Source of the DNA: Mesostigma viride
Taxonomy: Eukaryota > Streptophyta > Mesostigmatophyceae > Mesostigmatales > Mesostigmataceae
DNA: 64,000 bases
Direction: 5' to 3'
NCBI GenBank assembly: GCA_009746045.1
Contig: RPFO01000516.1
Location: 1 to 64,000, forward strand
The position numbers and the translations under genes are program-made. The notes under the pieces are model-generated. The model saw only the letters and a list, made by a program, of their open reading frames with translations, was not told where the DNA came from and searched no databases. Positions 1-11,238 of this stretch are shown here, piece by piece (position 1 is the stretch's first letter; each line of letters opens with the position of its first letter).

Positions 1-427
1 CTCCCTCCCTCCCTCCCTCCCTCCCTCCTCCCTCCCTCCCTCCCTCCCTCCCTCCCTCCCTCCCTCCCTCCCTCCCCTCCCTCCCTCCCCCTCCCTCCCT
101 CCCTCCCTCCCTCCTCCCTCCCTCCCTCCCTCCCTCCCTCCCTCCCTCCCTCCCTCCCTCCCTCCCTCCCTCCCTCCCTCCCTCCCTCCCTCCCTCCCTC
201 CCTCCTCCCTCCCTCCCTCCCTCCCTCCTCCCTCCCTCCCTCCCTCCCTCCCTCCTCCCTCCCTCCCTCCCTCCCTCCCTCCCTCCCTCCCTCCCTCCCT
301 CCCTCCCTCCCTCCCTCCCTCCCTCCCTCCCTCCCTCCCTCCCTCCCTCCCTCCCTCCCTCCCTCCCTCCCTCCCTCCCTCCCTCCCTCCCTCCCTCCCT
401 CCCTCCCTCCCTCCCTCCCTCCCTCCA
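1..427. repeat. (CCCT)n microsatellite
   Basis: Almost pure CCCT/CTCC repeat with a few 3-base slips. The complementary strand is (GGGA)n, which has quadruplex-forming potential. It runs off the left edge of the window, so its full length is unknown. Confidence 0.98.
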
Positions 428-646
428 TCCATGATGAAATTTGGTCGGGTAAATTGCAATAGACTCGCCTTTTGATGACGAACACGCCGATCTAATTTTT
501 GGCAGCCATTGCCCAGGATTTCGCAAGTTATCGCCAGCGGCCTGCCCAGCAGATCTCGCTATTTTTCTGCACATTATGGCGGCACCACGCATGTGATCAG
601 TGTGCCTGCGCCCCCTGCCCTCGTCTAGGTGCTATTAAACGTAGCT

Positions 647-1833
647 ATGGAGGTCCCCGCATCGTCTTCAGCTCTTGCCGCCGATTCTATTGATGCCCAG
701 ATTGCTGCAAACAAAATCGCCCACGACATTGTCGTCGCCAAGAACGCCGCTAACAAGCGATCCAAGACTTTGGAAGCAACTCCGATAGCTGCTGAAACCT
801 CCTTGCCGGACGCCATTTCTTCCTCATTCTACATGCCAGGCCAGCGTTTGAGCCTGGCAGACATCGATACCTTACTCGCCTACAATGACGCCGCTGTGAC
901 AAGCGTGCTGAAGCTCCGCAACGACAACGACGCCCCGATTCGCCACCCTAAGAGCGGCCAGGTTATGGAGGCTGCTTCGGATGAATGGCCTCATTGGATG
1001 AGCGCCAGCGTCGGCTTGCCTGTCTTATTTCGTGCTGCCCTGAACTTGTCGAGCTGCCGGCGACGACCATCGCCAGGCCAGCCCCCGCGACCGATGTTAA
1101 CGTGCAGCTGCAGGACGTCGCACAGTCTTTTACGACCGTGCAGGGCGACATTAAGGTCCTGACGGAGGCGTCTGCAGCTGCGACGGCACAATTGCTGGAG
1201 CTGAAGAAAGCCATGGCAGCCCCCGCCAAAACTACCACGTTTGCCGACGTCACCGGCAAGCAGTTGACCACCATCGTTCAACAGGCGGCCAAGTCTGCAG
1301 CTACCGCTGCGGTCACCCAGAATGCAGTGCAGCAACGCCAGCGCAATATGGTAATCAAAGGCTTCCAGACAGGCGCGGCAGCACATGAGACAGCACACTC
1401 ACTTGCCGAGGAGCTGCGCGGCCCAGCGTTTCTGGGGAAGATGCAGCTCCAGAACCGTGTTGTCATTGAACGAGCCATTCGGCTGCCAGGCCCTCCGGGC
1501 CTGGTCGTCGTCACCATGGCCTCCATGCACGACAAACGCCTCGTGCTGGGAGCACGTCGTCTGCTCCAGCCCGGCGACTTCAGCCTCGACGAGGACTACA
1601 CGCCGGCTCAACTGAAGGCGAGGAGCGCGGTGTGGAACAGCACCATCGTCCAGGGGGAGCGGCGTTGCCACCCTCCATCGCCTGACTACGTATGCATTGA
1701 GTCGTCCCCCTCTTCTTCCCCCTCTTTTTCAACCTCCACCGGCGGGCCGCTTCGGCCACTTGCCGCTTTCTCTTGGCCTGTTTTTGCGCGATGTCAACGG
1801 GATTTTCCATGGTGGCTGTACTTTCGCTCGTAA
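647..1833 (+). pseudogene. LINE ORF1-type RNA-binding protein, divergent copy
   Basis: Two overlapping frames make one protein. The first runs from ATG 647 to about 1030 (Ala/Ser-rich, with a segment reading RLSLADIDTLLAYNDAAV). The second runs from about 1030 to 1833. The second frame has an Ala/Gln-rich, probably coiled-coil stretch, then an RRM-like strand (NMVIKGF), a helix (HSLAEELRG), a second strand (RVVIERAIRLP) and a C-terminal domain with LDEDYTPAQLKARSAVW. That order (coiled coil, RRM-like, basic C-terminal domain with a TPxQLxAR helix) is the layout of L1 ORF1p, and it matches five other copies in this window. The switch of frame near 1030 suggests an indel. It probably binds element RNA. 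No endonuclease or reverse transcriptase follows it. The family assignment rests on motif order and on the other copies, not on a search. Confidence 0.6.
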
Positions 1834-1976
1834 TTACGGGTGGTGCATTAAGCGCAGGCTTTCGACCTTCCCTTTCAACACCAAACTACTCCATCATCTT
1901 GTGTAAGTTAGGGTCTTAGGGGCAGTGCAGCTTGTCTGGACGATCGATCATGCAGACAAGCACACGTGACCCTGAC

Positions 1977-2200
1977 CGAAATGATACCAAAAAAGGACAA
2001 ATGATTACCGATTTTTACCGATGATTACACATGATTACACATGATTACACGTACATGATTACCAAAAAAGGACAAATGATTACCGATTTTTACCGATGAT
2101 TACACATGATTACACATGATTACACGTACATGATTACCAAAAAAGGACAAATGATTACCGATTTTTACCGATGATTACACATGATTACATATGATTACAC
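1977..2200. repeat. 75-bp tandem repeat, 3 units
   Basis: Three units start near 1980, 2054 and 2129. Each has ATGATTACC, an A-run, GGACAAATGATTACCG and then several GATTACAC words. The unit ends carry shorter internal ATGATTACAC repeats. It has no coding potential. Confidence 0.9.
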
Positions 2201-2201
2201 C

Positions 2202-2800
2202 CCCGTATTACATAGGAAGGTGTGACTATGTACTCCACCCTATGTACTCCAAGAGTACATAGGGTGGCACACTATGTACTCCAAGAGTACATAGTCCGGA
2301 GTACATATGATCCGGGATTTCCGAATAGGGGACTGCCGACGCGGTGAGACACGCCCGTATTACATAGGAAGGAGTGACTATGTACTCCACACTATGTTCT
2401 CCAAGAGTACATAGGGTGGCACACTATGTACTCCAAGAGTACATAGTCCGGAGTACATATGATCCGGGATTTCCGAATAGGGGACTGCCGACGCGGTGAG
2501 ACACGCCCGTATTACATAGGAAGGAGTGACTATGTACTCCACACTATGTTCTCCAAGAGTACATAGGGTGGCACACTATGTACTCCAAGAGTACATAGTC
2601 CGGAGTACATATGATCCGGGATTTCCGAATAGGGGACTGCCGACGCGGTGAGACACGCCCGTATTACATAGGAAGGAGTGACTATGTACTCCACACTATG
2701 TACTCCAAGAGTACATAGGGTGGCACACTATGTACTCCAAGAGTACATAGTGTGGAGTACATATGATCCGGGATTTCCGAATAGGGGACTGCCGAACTCG
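2202..2800. repeat. 152-bp hairpin-bearing satellite, 4 units
   Basis: Units begin with CCCGTATTACATAGGAAGG at 2202, 2354, 2506 and 2658, an exact 152-bp period. Each unit holds palindromes of the form CTATGTACTC-CAA-GAGTACATAG that can fold into hairpins with 10-bp stems. The last unit diverges near 2796. DNA from 2800 to 3820 shows no gene and no clear repeat. Confidence 0.93.
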
Positions 2801-3820
2801 AGGCCCCCAGAGTACTAACTAGGCTGACTATGTACTCGAGTCACGACGCAGTGAGATACGCCAAGCCGCCCGAAGCAGATCTCTGCATGCGCCACGTGTA
2901 ACGAGGGTTCTGCTTGCGAATTCGAATTGCGATGAGCCGTTGCAGACGCGCCGCCTAGATGTTTGAATTTCATCAACGAGCCTTGAACGAGCTGGTAAAG
3001 TTTGCCTGCCCTTGCATCACCTTGCGCTGGCTATGCCGATTGCAGTCCAGCCGACTGATAGTGGTGAAAGAATAAGCGCCCCCCTAAACCCGCATGCTCA
3101 CGATGCTTGAAGAAAAAAAAGCAAAAGGCGCACTAGGATGCATGACAAGCCCTTTTGGAGCCCCAGTTTAGCATGATTCGGTCATCCGTTTCCAGCCATC
3201 GGCAGCGCCAACTCCGATACAGCTTACTATGGCGTAGTCGGTAGCCAGCTACACCGCTTTTCTTGCCTTTGTTACTACATGCAAACTTCAATTCGTTACA
3301 TCGTGCGCCTGCGGCATATTTAAGAAAGCGGCTGCAAGCGCACCTTGCTGAGCCAGGTACACAATGTCTTCAGTCAGCGACCGCGTATGCATGCCACGTT
3401 TAGTCGCATCGAGTCGCGTAGACAATGCGTTCCGGATTAAATTGTTCACCGTTCAATTGCTCAGCGCTGCCTGAATGCAGCGCGCTTTATTACTGATTCT
3501 GTCCTCTTTGCATGCATTGCAGTCGATTGTATGTTATTTTCACGTTGTCCATCTTTCCACTCGCTTTCATTGTTTACCAGATACCAAAAGTCTCCCACGA
3601 GGTAGGCGACACTTCAATCTCGCTTATTTTACACCTGGCACACCTGGGCTTCTCTGTATGTGCCGATGCCCATCGTAAGTTGTTGAACGTTTTTTGCCCT
3701 CCATGGTTGCCAATTTTACTAGGAGTTCTTAGGAGCTCTCTCTCCATTGACTTCTCTGTCTCTTTTGCTTTGGCCATGCCATGTTAGTGTAATGTCTTCC
3801 TTGCTGCCATGCTAGCGGGC
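2801..3820. other. unannotated stretch
   Basis: About 1 kb of mixed-composition sequence. Only short open frames are present, none with recognisable motifs. I see no inverted or tandem structure in it. Confidence 0.5.
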
Positions 3821-4975
3821 CCACGTGCTTGTTCCTTGTCAAAGTAGGGAGGCTCGCGGGGTGGGTGGCTGGTCATGCTTGTACCTTATCAAGGGAGGGG
3901 CCCACGTAGGGTAGGTGGGTGGGCATGCGTGTACCTTGTCAAGGGAGGGATTCACGTATGGTAGGTGGGTGCACGAGCTTGGTCCTTGTCAAGAGGCACA
4001 TACGTAGGGTAGGTGAGTGCACGTGCTTGTTCCTGGTCAGGGGAGGCATGGATGTGGGGTAGGCATGTGCACGTGCTTATTCCTTGTCAAGGGAGGGACG
4101 CACGTAGTGTAGGTGAGTTCATGTGCTTGTTCCTTGTCAAAGGAGGGGTGCACATAGGGTGGGTGGGTGCACGTGCTCGTTCCTTGTCAAGGGAGGCATG
4201 CATGTGGGGTAGGCATGTGCACGTGCTTGTTTCATGTCAAGGGAGGGATGCAGGTAGGGTAGGTGGGTGGGCTTGCTTGTTCCTTGTCAAGGGAGGGATG
4301 CACGTACGGTAGATGAGTGCACATGCTTGTTCCTTGTCAAAGGAGGGGGGCATGTGGAGTAGGAATGTGCACATGGTTGTTCCATGTCAAGGGAGGGATG
4401 CAGGTAGGGTAGGTGGGTGGGCATGCTTGTACCTTATCAAGGGAGGGGCGGACATAGGGTTGGTGGGTGCACGTGCTTGTTCGATGTCAAAGGAGGGACG
4501 CATGTGGGGTAGGCATGTGCACATGCTTGTTCCATGTCACAGGAGGGATGCACGTAGGGTAGGTGGGTGCACGTGCTTGTTACTGGTCAGGGGAGGCATG
4601 GATGTGGGGTAGGCATGTGCACGTGCCTATTCCTTGTCAAGGGAGGGACGCGCGTAGTGTAGGTGAGTTCATGTGCTTGTTCCTTGTCAAAGGAGGGGTG
4701 CACACAGGGTGGGTGGGTGCACGTGCTCGTTCGATTCTTGTCAAGGGAGGCATGCATGTGGGGTAGGCATGTGCACGTGCTTGTTCCTTGTCAAAGGAGG
4801 GGTGCACATAGGGTAGGTGGGTGCACGTGCCCGTTCGATTCTTGTCAAGGGAGGCATGCATGTGGGGTGGGGCATGTGCACGTGCTTGTTCCTTGTCAAG
4901 GGAGGGACACAACAGGGTATGTGGGTGGTTTTGCTGGTTCCTTGCCATGGGAGGGACGTAATAGGGTAGGTGAGT
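3821..4975. repeat. 50-bp minisatellite, about 22 units
   Basis: Units share GTGCTTGTTCCTTGTCAAGG, AGGGATGCACGTAGGG and TAGGTGGGTGCAC with a period near 50 bp. Because 50 is not a multiple of 3 and stop codons are rare, several frames stay open and give 50-residue protein repeats. These frames are a by-product of the repeat and are not called as genes. Two units near 4730 and 4830 carry a 3-base insertion. Confidence 0.92.
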
Positions 4976-5747
4976 GCACGCATCATTTTTTTCCTTATTC
5001 TCAGCCCATCAACTAGAACTTTCAGCTGCCAGTCCTCACTAGTCTACGACCGTAACTGCATTCGGGTTCATGTTAAATACGTTGCGTTTTTCTTGGACGG
5101 CATGGAAGATGCTGTCATTTTCAAGAGAGGGATGCACGTACGTATCGGTGGTGGTGCACGCATCGTCCCTTTTCTTACTAGTTGCCTGTGTACTAGAAAT
5201 TTCAACTGCTATTCCTCGCTACCGTATGGCCGTAACTGCATTCGGGGCATTTCGCGTTTTCTATGAGTGCGTGACAGTTGCTGTCTTACTTGGACAAAGG
5301 CGGAATGAACTGCAGGCAATCCGGAATGATTAAGACGGGAAGTTGGTCAACTCGCACGAAAAGCGGAGCCGCCATATGGACGGCGGTACCTTTCAAATCA
5401 ACAAGGGCGATTACCCCTGGCCGAGCGGACTTGAGGGTGACAACAGCTTCAAGACGCCACCCTCATCGGCCAGGGTTCTACTGCCGTAACGGCTTAATTT
5501 ATTACCTAAGATGTTCCGTGAACTTCATGTGCGTCATCTCCACGATTTCATCATGAAGCCCACGTTGACAACATCGGATGGAAGTGATTCGTGCAATTGA
5601 TTATTAATGACTTCTTAAACATTTTAATGAAATGCCTAATTCAAAAATGCATATTGAAAAGCACCATATCATGCAAGCCACTCACCATAGCCGGGGTCAA
5701 TGCATTTTAGAATTCGGGGCCATAACCCGGACAGGCTGCGTTGTAGG
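4976..5747. other. unannotated stretch
   Basis: Contains two diverged copies of a segment, near 5000-5070 and 5170-5250, that share the words CTAGTCTACGACCGTAACTG and TACCGTATGGCCGTAACTG. No supported gene is visible. Confidence 0.4.
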
Positions 5748-5760
5748 CATGGGTTACTAT

Positions 5761-7736
5761 TTTTTTTTTTTCCGGTGAAATGGGTGTTAGTTTATTTCCA
5801 TATAACAGTTAAGGTGACCCAGGTATGCCAAAAATAGCCTGAAATGCCTAGTTTTGCCTAAATTGGGGTGCCCGCATTAATAAGGCGCGCCCTGCGACCA
5901 AGGTAGCCATTGTACTGTAGATATATCGTCATCCGGCATACGTGTAAAGACCTGGTTCATGCCCATGAGTGCATGGAAGACTTCCAGGGGGCTGGGGGTG
6001 TCATTGTTAGGGCCCGGGTCCCATACTTTGTGTTGTTCCGTCGCCAGGAGCCAGTAACGACGCATAGCCAGGTTCCAAGAGGAGATAAACCGGCGGACCA
6101 CGGCACCTCTCGTGTACGCGGCACGTAACGTGAATACGGTCTCGTTGCGAACTTGCCATATGGTGTGAAGCATCGTCGTGCGTAGCCATATCCATGCCAT
6201 CTGGTTGGCTGTGAGGCTCGCGTCCCGTAATCCCGTGATGCCGAAAATAACCGTAGATAGTGTGACGGTGGTGGGGGGAGCTGTAATAGCCATCCACTTG
6301 GCCCATATACCCAGCAGCCATTGCCAAACCCCGGCGAGTTGGCAGTCCAGAAATCTGTGCTCAATTGTTTCATCTGGAAAGTTGCATAAGCACGCCGCCG
6401 CGTGGGAGTACCGGTGGTGCAATTGGGAATTGACCCCGATGGCCCGATGCATAAGCAGGTGCTGGACGTCGGTGGCCCGTTTGTCAACCAATGGGTGATC
6501 AACTGCCAAGGTAATGTTCTTGATCCAGGTGTAGCCCGGCCACTCGGGGTGCCAGCGCAGGCGACCCGGGTGCATCCTATGATTTTTATGTAGAAGTAGC
6601 CGGTATCCCCAGTCTGCCGTGTACTCGAAAAGGCACTTCGTCATGGGGGTGCCGCCAGATGTGAGGACCCACCCAAATTCTAGCGGGTCTAGAGCAAGCG
6701 TGTCCAGTCGCCCTTTGCCAACATGTAGCCATGTGGTGTCGCGTATCACTGTGGTGGGGTCCAAGGGTAACATGCACGCCTGTGACAGTGACCACGGGAC
6801 CACTCGAATGCGGTGACATTGAAATGCTGGAATGTAGGCGTACGATGTAATCAATTTGCCGAGAAGTCCTTGACCGTCGGGTGTCTCCTGGAGCAATTGT
6901 ATGGTAACGCCCGTCGACGCGACCGCAACGATGCAGCCCTTATGTATGGGCGTGTCGCGATCCGGGTAATAGCTCACCCATTCCCCGACTTGTAGGGGTT
7001 TGCGTGGGGTTGTCATGAGGGTATGCCATCCTGCGGGAATTGCTTGTAGAAGGTTGTCCCAAGCTGGTCGGCTGGGCATGTTTGCGATCCACGCACTGAT
7101 TTCCGTGTATGTTAGGAGGCGATATCGGTCACCGTCAGCCGCGTATAAATCGATGATTCGCGTAACCGGCGGGTTGGCCGTCAAAAAGCCCTCATATGGG
7201 TTGCGGCCGCTTAAAACACCAAACACATTATGCTCACTATCGCGCAGCAAATCATTGAAATATAATGGTTGGCGTGCCACCTCTTCCCGCGTGGTAGGGT
7301 GAGCAATTCTGTCCGGTTTTAGGTTCTTATAACCTTTCCACATACGTGCCCAGTACCATGATAAGCCTTTATACGAAGTGAGCGCACATGTAAGTATTGC
7401 TGCCCCCAAGTGCCATGATGTACCATTGTTGTGGGTATAGGTTGTGGCGAAAGCTTCTTGTGCCAACATACAACCAGGGTGTGCGTTTACGCCTATGAAA
7501 GCGGTTAGGATCTGTTTGGTGTACACTGACCATAAGCGCCACTCCATATTATGTAAGCCCAAGCCTCCTTGAACCCATGGCATATAGGACATGTCCCGAT
7601 CGATCCATCCCGGCACCGTGTGTGTTATGATACCCTGCTGTTTCCAAACAAAATTGCTGCCGATTCGTTGGATGATCTTGGTGGTGTACTCGTTAGGTGG
7701 GTGACCTTGGCAGTAGTAGAGCACTTTGGGGAATAA
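5761..7736 (-). mobile_element. 5'-truncated LINE (L1-type C-terminus)
   Basis: A non-LTR retrotransposon copy lies on the minus strand. Its 3' end shows as an 11-base T run at 5761-5771, the complement of a poly(A) tail. It is flanked by CATGGGTTACTAT at 5748-5760 and again at 7737-7749, a 13-14 bp target duplication typical of target-primed reverse transcription. Only the part downstream of the reverse transcriptase core survives. It was inserted into the GTAAC-rich repeat that continues at 7737. Confidence 0.88.
5877..7736 (-). CDS. LINE ORF2 C-terminal fragment
   Basis: About 620 residues remain open. The start of the frame has the post-reverse-transcriptase region typical of plant L1-like ORF2 (MPWVQGGLGLHNMEWRLWS, with the GGLGL core). 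The middle is Trp-rich. Near the C-terminus is a zinc-binding reverse-transcriptase-associated domain (ATDVQHLLMHRAIGV, then CLCNFPDETIEHRFLDC). Fingers and palm motifs are absent because the element is 5'-truncated. The same protein is found, more diverged, at 29369-33356. The frame begins at the truncation point, not at a real start codon, so this copy cannot be functional. Confidence 0.85.
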   Translation of the reverse strand, partial: LFPKVLYYCQGHPPNEYTTKIIQRIGSNFVWKQQGIITHTVPGWIDRDMSYMPWVQGGLGLHNMEWRLWSVYTKQILTAFIGVNAHPGCMLAQEAFATTYTHNNGTSWHLGAAILTCALTSYKGLSWYWARMWKGYKNLKPDRIAHPTTREEVARQPLYFNDLLRDSEHNVFGVLSGRNPYEGFLTANPPVTRIIDLYAADGDRYRLLTYTEISAWIANMPSRPAWDNLLQAIPAGWHTLMTTPRKPLQVGEWVSYYPDRDTPIHKGCIVAVASTGVTIQLLQETPDGQGLLGKLITSYAYIPAFQCHRIRVVPWSLSQACMLPLDPTTVIRDTTWLHVGKGRLDTLALDPLEFGWVLTSGGTPMTKCLFEYTADWGYRLLLHKNHRMHPGRLRWHPEWPGYTWIKNITLAVDHPLVDKRATDVQHLLMHRAIGVNSQLHHRYSHAAACLCNFPDETIEHRFLDCQLAGVWQWLLGIWAKWMAITAPPTTVTLSTVIFGITGLRDASLTANQMAWIWLRTTMLHTIWQVRNETVFTLRAAYTRGAVVRRFISSWNLAMRRYWLLATEQHKVWDPGPNNDTPSPLEVFHALMGMNQVFTRMPDDDISTVQWLPWSQGAPY

Positions 7737-8218
7737 CATGGGTTACTATTATTACTGGGGCATAACCGGCCCCGTAACCACCGCAGTAGCCAGGGTCAAC
7801 TACTGGGCCGTAACTACCGCAGGTTACGGGACGGTTGACCGGCGGACCCGTAACCAGGCCAGTAGCCAGGCCCGGTTATCAGAACTGGTCCCGTAACCAT
7901 GCCGGTAGCCCATCCCGGTTCTCAGAACTGGTCCCGTAACCATACCAGTTTACCGCCCGGTAACTTCTACTTGGGCCGTAACCATGACCGTAACCCAGAT
8001 AGGTTACGGGCATGGTTACGGCTCCAGTAAAAGTTACCGCCCAGTAAACGTTCCGGTAACTATTACCGCCCGGTAACCATTACCGGCCGGTATTTAGTCT
8101 GTTGCATTCCGGGTTACCGGCCGGTAACCTGGCCGGTAACCTTAAACGTACATGGTTACTGGCCAGTAACCGCCCCGGTAACCTCAACCGGGGCGTTTAC
8201 GCCCCGTAAAATTAACTC
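7737..8218. repeat. GGTTAC/GTAACC-rich degenerate array
   Basis: Dozens of GTAAC words in both orientations occur in 480 bp (CCGGTAACC, GGTTACCGG, CCCGTAACCATGCC). Spacing is irregular, mostly 10-25 bp. The array begins on the left of the LINE near 5690 and continues here, so the LINE landed inside it. No coding potential is visible. Confidence 0.8.
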
Positions 8219-8575
8219 CTAGTGTGTCTTCTTGCTGACCTCAAGCCCCACTGCACGGGCCTCGATAGCCAGGCAGTCAAGCCATGTCTGCACGTGCCCA
8301 GTGTCCTCGAAGAGGGTGGTGTCGTCTGCGTATATGATGTCTGCCAGCCGAATCTCCGTGTCCGCTCCGCCATGCCAGAATTTGTTAGCAACCTGCACCC
8401 CTGGTTCCCTACCCACGATGTGGGAAAATCGCTTGCGCGCCTGAATCATTACGTATTCGACCACAATAATGAACAGGTAGGGCGACAGCACGCAGCCCTG
8501 CCACACACCCTTCTGTAAAGGGAAATAAGAACATAGCATGTGGGTAGTTCGATTACGCGGCTTCCTCCACCCCAT
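8219..8575 (-). pseudogene. reverse transcriptase palm fragment
   Basis: A 118-residue frame holds two adjacent reverse transcriptase motifs: GVWQGCVLSPYLFII (palm motif with conserved QG and LSP) and IIYADDTTLF (the YADD catalytic box). The GVxQGCVLSP form resembles RTE/CR1/R2-like non-LTR elements. The large LINE at 29-36 kb instead has a GDCLSPLLF form, so this is a different family. Both ends are broken and no flanking domains are present. Confidence 0.8.
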
Positions 8576-8589
8576 CCATCATGGAATAT

Positions 8590-9132
8590 GTGCTACATGA
8601 TCTCCCAACGGAGGCATGTTATAATTTAATTTAATTTAATTTTTTTAATGTGGGGAGCATATGTAACACATAGCCCTGAGAAGGGGCATCTATGGGTTTT
8701 TATAATACAATCTGGGCTACAACCTGCAGGTGGAGGATCGATGTAAATTATAACTGTCACCTGCTCGATCGGGGTACAGAATGTGCAACTAGCTACACCA
8801 CCATGATGCATGATGGATCATTCATAGCCCCACGAGGCAGCCACGAGCCACGAGCCACGAGCCACGAGCCACGAGGTAGCCATGGCTGACGGCGGCGCTA
8901 ATAACTTTGCACGTTTGGGCACCAAATTGGGCAGTGAATATCAAGGAGACAACCAGCGCAGGCCAGAAATCGGGAGAATCCGGACCATGGTAGCTCAAGC
9001 CTGCCGTTACCTTGTCCGCGTTTTCGAGTCGTTCAGGATGATGAATATGAATGGACGATGAATATCACTAATCGCTTCGTCTTTCTAAGACGCACACGCT
9101 GATATACTTTCCCGAAACTAAAACGCAATATT
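8590..9132 (+). mobile_element. 5' leader module of ORF1-only element
   Basis: The sequence around 8590-8700 (TGCTACATGATCTCCCAACG, a TTTAA repeat, GGAGCATATGTAACACATAG) recurs at 39115-39180, 47531-47610 and, inverted, at 49280-49345. The second half, with GGAGACAACCAGCGCAGGCC, recurs at 24177-24282 and, inverted, at 41310-41430. A short GAGCCAC repeat sits at 8839-8870. It is probably the untranslated leader of the element whose protein begins at 9133. Confidence 0.6.
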
Positions 9133-9840
9133 ATGGCGAGCAAACGCACCTCGACGCAGCGCAGCATAGCGGCAGTGCTGAGCCCTGCAGCTGCGCAAGA
9201 AGTTACGCCTAGAGTTCCGCCGCCGGCCCGGCCTGGAATGCAGCAGCACCACTTCCCAAGAGCTAGTTAGTGGTACACATTCTGCCCCTTCTTCGGCCTC
9301 GCCGTCGGCCTCTCCTGAGCCCAATTAAGCGCAGTCGACCCACCGAGCCACCCTTCCAGTTTCAAGATTTCACCATCCGCGAGCCACACTTTTGCAGAAA
9401 GGTCCGAGTGACCAGCTGCACGTCCTGTTTCAATGGGACGTGGGACACGCTTTTGGAATTGTGATACCAACTCCACAGTCGGGAGGGCCGCGCGGCCTTT
9501 GCCTGCCGTCCGGTGGCAGCACGACCGCTGTGGCTGCAAAGCTGCATGCCCACCCTCGCCCGTTACTCAGACTTGCAACAAATCGCCCTCCTCCGACGCT
9601 CTGCCGTCCAGATCTTTTCCCCCACCGCTGTGACCGACACCATCCACGACCTCCTTAAGGACGTCGTCAAGCACCACGTGACCCCCCTCGCTGCAGATGT
9701 GGCAGCGATGGGCAGCACGCTGGCTGCTGAGCTCCCTCACCTTTCCGCCACCGTCACCTCCACCTCCACCCTCCTCGCCTCCACCTCCACTGCTGCCTCC
9801 ACCTCCACGTACCGCCGACATCATGAGCGGCCCAGCTCCA

Positions 9841-10333
9841 GGCCGGGCCCACTTCAAATGTTCCGCCGTCCAAGCCAAGTGTGTGACACTTTTTCGCTAT
9901 TTTCGCAAAAAAAAAAAAAAATTTCGCACGAGTTCGCGTGATTTTCGCGTGATTTTCGCAAAATTTTCACACATTTTCGCACGATTTCGCACGATTTCGC
10001 ACAATTTTGCATGATTTCGCACGATTTCGCATGGATTTCAACCAAGGGTCGTTTTGGGGAGTGACGTTTGACAAAATTTCGCATGAATTCACACACGTTG
10101 TGCACATCAAAATTTTTTACCGTCGACATTTTTCACATGAAATTTCGCACGATTTCAGCAAATTTCGCACAAATTCGCACGATTTCAGCAAATTTCACAC
10201 GATTTCAGCAAATTTCGCACAATTTCGCACGATTTCGCACGACGAATCACTCTGCAGAGTGACGATCGTCGAAAAAGTCAAAAAAACGACAAAAAGTGTC
10301 ACACTTTTCGGAACATTTGAAGTGGGCCCGGCC
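9841..10333. mobile_element. 493-bp MITE built of TTTCGCACGA words
   Basis: The ends are perfect inverted repeats of 25 bp starting GGCCGGGCCCACTTCAAATG (9841-9865, and inverted 10309-10333). A second shared inner word, GTGTGACACTTTTT, follows. The element is flanked by TCCA at 9837-9840 and 10334-10337, a 4-bp target duplication. The interior is a degenerate array of TTTCGCACGA and TTTCAGCAAA. No transposase is encoded, so it must have moved in trans. Confidence 0.85.
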
Positions 10334-11238
10334 TCCACGACATCGACAAGCGCCTCCACGACCATATGCACGCCATCGCCATCGCGAGTGCCTGCAAAAC
10401 ACCGCAGGCCTCACCACCCAGGCGGTCAAGGACATCGCCGCCAAGCCAGCTAGCCCTCGCGTTTGCCAGGCAGGCGATGCTCCCCCCCAGACCTGCCCAG
10501 GCGGACATGCTGAAGCACCACACCACCTCGATCACCACACCACCTCCACCACCTGGACACCATCACGGCACAGCTCAAGCAACACACGCGCTGGACTCCG
10601 CGAGGAGGCCGACCTCACGAAGCTCAGCCACAATGTCATATCGTCAATTGAGCACTAATTCGACCAGCCGGCAGGTGAGAACTCGGAGTCTCTTCTCATG
10701 GCGCGACATTCTTATACCCCTGGGCATGCATGCAACTCACTGGTGCGGCTGTCGGCTGTCCGACGTCGATCCCCGCGCGCCGGGTAAGGCTGGCCCGGCT
10801 CCCCTGCGGCTCCTCACGTGTACACCGGGTTGTTATGTACGCCGTACGAATGCGATAAAATGCGGGATAAAGCATATTATGGGCCTCGACGTATTTTACG
10901 CGTATTTTACGTCTGACCACGCGGTTTGGACTTAGAATTTTTCGGGGGTACCAGCGGGCAGCGGGCACTGGCGCGGTGCCCAGGTTCTGGGCGCGGCGCG
11001 CTCACTGCACATTTGAGATTTTTACTACTAGAAGTAGATGCGTACAGTTCTTTTCATAAAGCGCAAGCCTTGCAAAATGTTTGGCCGGTAGGAGACAGCT
11101 AGGACTAGGTACATAACGCATAATAACAGTGTGCCAGCAAATGCATGCCAGCTGTGCTACTGACGGTGTAATGCAATATAGCGACGACGAGGCCAGTGCG
11201 ACTGTGCGACAGTGTGCAGCCATTTTCGATTTGCAGCC

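Noticed and set aside
3821..4975. Possible CRISPR array
   Set aside because: The whole unit is conserved, with no unique spacers of constant length, and the DNA is eukaryotic.
4013..5016. 99-117 codon frames in the 50-bp minisatellite
   Set aside because: Several frames on both strands are open at once, and the periodic protein has no domain or start context.
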